From assembly GCA_036937835.1 (NCBI GenBank), contig CM072879.1, forward strand, positions 6,938,501-7,002,500: a stretch of 64,000 nucleotides of DNA. Reading direction: 5' to 3'. A model generated the notes under the pieces. That model searched no databases and was not told the origin of the DNA. It saw nothing but the letters and a program-made list of their open reading frames with translations. The translations under genes and the position numbers were made by a program. The stretch is from Pampus argenteus (Eukaryota; Chordata; Actinopteri; Scombriformes; Stromateidae). Shown here piece after piece: positions 61,069 to 64,000 of this stretch (positions are counted from its first letter, which is position 1; every line of letters starts with the position of its first letter).

Positions 61069-61248
61069 TCAAATAGGGACCACTGATCCATATCCTTCAG
61101 CCACATTCCAGATGATCCCGTTCTTCATGAAAAATTCAGCTTTTATGCAAGCCACACGTGCATACTGCCGGCTTGTTTGGTAGAGGACAGGAGAAGTATG
61201 CCGTCCATATTCTGAAGAGGATCGCACCGGCACGACTCGGGACTTCTC
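61069..61248 (-). CDS. cfap90: cfap90 (C5orf49) last coding exon, 59 aa plus stop
   Basis: On the minus strand, acceptor CAACAACAG|GAG, then EKSRVVPVRSSSEYGRHTSP, VLYQTSRQYARVACIKAEFF and MKNGIIWNVAEGYGSVVPI, then TGA. As I recall human C5orf49, the last exon has the same skeleton: ..RPV.VLTSS.YGHR..., then NREFGR...ADFYRKN.I, and GFG...P near the end. The neighbouring longer open frame on this strand is not the gene. CFAP90 is a small protein of ciliary doublet microtubules. Position and orientation after adcy2 match human 5p15.31. Confidence 0.85.
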   Translation of the reverse strand, partial: EKSRVVPVRSSSEYGRHTSPVLYQTSRQYARVACIKAEFFMKNGIIWNVAEGYGSVVPI

Positions 61249-61357
61249 CTGTTGTTGAGCAGAACAACAAAGGGTTTTGGTTTTTTTTTTTTTTTTTGCA
61301 CCCAGTTTGTCTTGGTGGTGCTGTAGCAGCGAGGAGTGGGAAAATATCCTATATAAA

Positions 61358-61530
61358 GGCCTTTTTCACAGCAAACATTTTGGCATGCCAAAGCAGAAAA
61401 AGCACTGGTGTAATTAACAGCATTGATGGTGGCTACAATCCAGTTAGATGTGTCAGCTCCAGGGTTCAGGAATACATGTTCCTTCACTGGTCTAGCTTAC
61501 TGGGATATATAAATGGAACAGAGTCACGTT
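61358..61530 (+). mobile_element. Relative of the 21152 foldback element, one arm visible
   Basis: GGCCTTTTTCACAGCAAAC, CCAAAGCAGAAAAAGCAC and GGTGTAATTA align with the left arm at 21152. No clear inverted partner is visible, so it is truncated or a different subfamily. It lies inside the cfap90 intron. Confidence 0.6.
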
Positions 61531-62356
61531 AACAATATTAATGACAATTAAAAAATATCTACAGTAAAAGAATAACCAAACCAACCAGAGTTTTTAAACT
61601 AGCTTGCATTAGTAGCTAAAATGGCACAGAATGAACTTAGATTTAGATGTTTGCAGATGCTGCTGTACTAATTCTTTTTTATTTTTTTTTAGATTTGAGA
61701 CATACTGACGATGTACAGCTTGTGCTACTCAGTGAGTGCTCTGAACCTACATAACCATACATAACTGAGGTATCGCCAAAAATATTCAAGTTTAAGCAAA
61801 TGTACTCTCACTCTACCAGAACTGAGATGAAAAGATAATTGTCCGTCTCCTTCGCTGCCCCAAATTTCATTTAGCTTCTTCGTTGCAACAAGGTGTAATA
61901 ATGTCCAATACTGGCAGAAGTGAAAGAAAATAGTTCCAGCTAATGAAACTATTACCTACATCACAAAGTCGTAATAGGAAAAACTGAAGTACATGTGTTA
62001 AATATTACCCAGAGCAGCAGTGAGCTACTTTTCTTTTTGATTTTTAAATTTTCTTTTGTGAACACTGTGAGCTTCTGCAGGTCAGACTAACTATCTGCAG
62101 AACAGACAGTAAGCCAGCAGCTCCTGGCTGTGGCGGATTCACCGGTGGGGGTTTATATTTTCACGAGCCTTCAGTGGAAACAAATAATGAATAAATAACA
62201 CGTTGCCATTATCGGCTGAATAGTTCATAAGATAAATTGTTCTTAATTAATATTCAAATGTGAATTGTGGAACAGAAACGTCCTAATTTAGCAGAAGCTG
62301 TCACCACCACTGACAGGCGACCACTCAACTCACTGTAATTATAAGCTCAGCAATGT

Positions 62357-62400
62357 ATGTGTGTGTGTGTGTGTACGCACACGCGTGTGTGTGTGTGTGT
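62357..62400 (+). repeat. (GT)n with central ACGCACACGCGT patch
   Basis: GT run, short CA/CG core, GT run; alternating purine-pyrimidine throughout. Confidence 0.9.
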
Positions 62401-63017
62401 GGATGCTTTGTTCACCACTCTCTCTGCCTTCAGTGACCCAGAAACTCACTGTGAGCTAGTTTTCTTGACATGAATAATTACTCTACGGAGATGAAATGGC
62501 TTCAAAAAGAGCAATAAACAAATGTCATAAAAACTCTGACATAAATGTTGGGAACCACATGGTGAAAAGCGTTAACAGACTTAATAAATATGGAACATCT
62601 TTAAATGTATGCTCTTCATTTATAATCATGATATATTGCCAATTCCTGAAACACTCCAAAAGGATTACAGCTAATATCATCCACAGCTTCAAAAGTTCTG
62701 CGTTTGCAGGAATAAGGACTTCTATAGGAATGATACAGTGGCATGGTGGATTATTATTTTGAGTAGAGGTGTTAATCTAATGCACTAGTCTGTGTGCCAA
62801 ATGTGTAGGTGGTCAGTGTCATAAGGCAATATCCACTGACGTCATTAGTGTAAAATAAATGATGCATTGGTTAAACTATGTTACATTAGTTCTGCATTGC
62901 ATCAGTAATACAGACATTTTCAACATGTTACTGCTGATGGGGAACATAATAAAACATCCCTGATAGCATAGTACCATGACTCACCTCAAAAAGAAGGAGC
63001 GATTTTAATCAAAAGTA

Positions 63018-63019
<2 letters not shown>

Positions 63020-63049
<30 letters not shown>
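63020..63049 (+). repeat. (GT)n microsatellite
   Basis: Pure GT run of about 30 bases, followed shortly by a (GAT)n patch at about 63079. Confidence 0.93.
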
Positions 63050-63051
<2 letters not shown>

Positions 63052-63503
63052 CCATGAATTTCAATATGTCACATTTCAGTGATGATGATGATGATGAGTA
63101 ATATTATCAGCCAGAGTATGTAACAGGAGGCTCAAATCATCTCTGCATGCTGAGCACTGATCTAACACTTTAGCTGTCAGCCATACAAAGGAGAAACTGA
63201 GCGGATGGCTCGTTTGTTTTACCGTATTCATACTATTGACAGTTTCAGTGAATTAAAAATTCATCAAAGCTGCAAAGTTTCTGTGAGCCATAATGGACTT
63301 CTGATTTTTTGTTTTTTAGAAGTATCAGTAGAATCAACAGACCATAAAATAAAATCACGATAAAATATTCACATTTAAGATGCTTGAACAAGACAATGTT
63401 TTGTTTTAAAATGACTCAGGTGGGAATCCATTTTTCTCGTTGTAGCTCTGGATACATTTAACTCTACTTTAGCTCATTTGGTAAGTCATAGCGTGGTCAT
63501 TAC

Positions 63504-63620
63504 CTCCTCGTATATGTCTAGTCCTCTTCCTTTACAGTGTCTTCTGTCATCCCGGTGCAGTCTCATGTCATAACCCTCAGCCTGGTGAAACACTTGGTCA
63601 TACATGGAGACCTCTGAGAC
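63504..63620 (-). CDS. cfap90: cfap90 (C5orf49) penultimate coding exon, 39 aa
   Basis: On the minus strand, acceptor ACTTTCAG|GTC, then VSEVSMYDQVFHQAEGYDMR and LHRDDRRHCKGRGLDIYEE, then donor GAG|GTAATG. The core EVS.YDQ.FH.AEGY...LHRDDR.H.K..GL....EE is, from memory, the most conserved block of C5orf49. Phase 0 on both sides joins directly to the last exon at 61248. The 5' exons were not found between 63621 and 64000 and are presumably outside the window. Confidence 0.88.
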
Positions 63621-64000
63621 CTGAAAGTGAAGAGACTCAGAATCAGTTGTTTGGCATTCAAAGCCTTGCCTCTCTCTCTCTCAGAGGAGGATTGCTTTTT
63701 ACCACTTTGGGCAAGTGAAGGCATGAGGGGGAAAAAAATACACAACTGTCTATTCTCAAAAGCAGTTTAAACAAGTTACACAGAAACAAACAGCAGTGCA
63801 GTGGATCGGTCAAGGGTTTGTCAGCAGGGACAACAGCCTTGTTGGACAGAGGTTCAGTTTGTGGCTTGAATATAAAATTCCACATTTTCATGGTTTCCTC
63901 TAACTAACTAATTGAGTTTGGTGAGATATGATTTAGAAGAGTTATTCCCTCCTGGGACTGTTCAGATCAGAGAGGTTCTTCAAGGTTAACGTCCATGAAC
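63621..64000 (-). other. cfap90: cfap90 upstream intron or edge sequence
   Basis: 380 bases with no exon I can support. The open frame at 63658-63891 on the minus strand has no family resemblance. Confidence 0.6.

Larger units (their letters stand above)
61249..63503 (-). other. cfap90: cfap90 intron
   Basis: Phase 0, 2.26 kb. It holds the foldback relative at 61358, a GT/CA microsatellite near 62357-62400 and GT at 63020-63049. No other exon is recognised. Confidence 0.7.

Noticed and set aside
61143..61487. 114-aa minus-strand ORF
   Set aside because: Overlaps the cfap90 last exon in the wrong frame and runs through the intron's poly-A stretch and a repeat.
63563..63745. 60-aa minus-strand ORF at the right edge
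   Set aside because: Reads the cfap90 exon in a shifted frame; the conserved frame ends at splice sites.

Overview
The window is vertebrate nuclear DNA, most likely from a teleost with a compact, percomorph-like genome. The evidence is split genes with GT-AG introns, mostly below 3 kb, dense (CA/GT)n microsatellites, an L2-type LINE, and several short dispersed elements of the kind common in teleosts. There are no operons, prokaryotic promoters or CRISPR arrays.

Three protein-coding genes can be read. (1) tent4a (papd7), + strand, 13 coding exons from 600 to 11951, encodes an 805-aa non-canonical poly(A) polymerase, with a 3' UTR running to a poly(A) signal at 15204. (2) adcy2, + strand, 25 coding exons from 24221 to 58610, encodes a 1117-aa membrane adenylyl cyclase type 2, with a poly(A) signal at 59347. 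(3) The last two coding exons of cfap90 (C5orf49), - strand (63504-63620 and 61069-61248), point tail-to-tail at adcy2; its 5' end lies beyond the right edge. From memory, human 5p15.31 has the same order and orientation (TENT4A, ADCY2, C5orf49). This supports orthology and argues against the paralogous TENT4B-ADCY7 block of 16q12. The a/b teleost copy of adcy2 cannot be decided here. All 36 introns inside the two + strand genes keep the reading frame. Three of them need a GC instead of a GT donor.

The rest is intronic and intergenic. A 5'-truncated L2 LINE with an open reverse transcriptase sits in sense orientation in adcy2 intron 17 (about 50100-52308). A decayed LINE RT fragment lies in intron 9 (42661-42915). 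A 487-bp terminal-inverted-repeat element is in intron 20 (55991-56477). Three other short repeat families each occur two or three times. The 9 kb between tent4a and adcy2 shows repeats, microsatellites and one exon-like 55-bp segment, but no gene I can support.

Functionally, TENT4A adds mixed A/G tails to RNA, ADCY2 makes cAMP downstream of Gs, G-beta-gamma and PKC, and CFAP90 is a ciliary microtubule protein. I see no pathway link: this is a conserved syntenic neighbourhood. I found no new defence or mobile system. The most useful observations are the out-of-frame-hidden cfap90 exons, the GC donors, the changed G-beta-gamma contact motifs of ADCY2, and transposable elements abutting splice sites.
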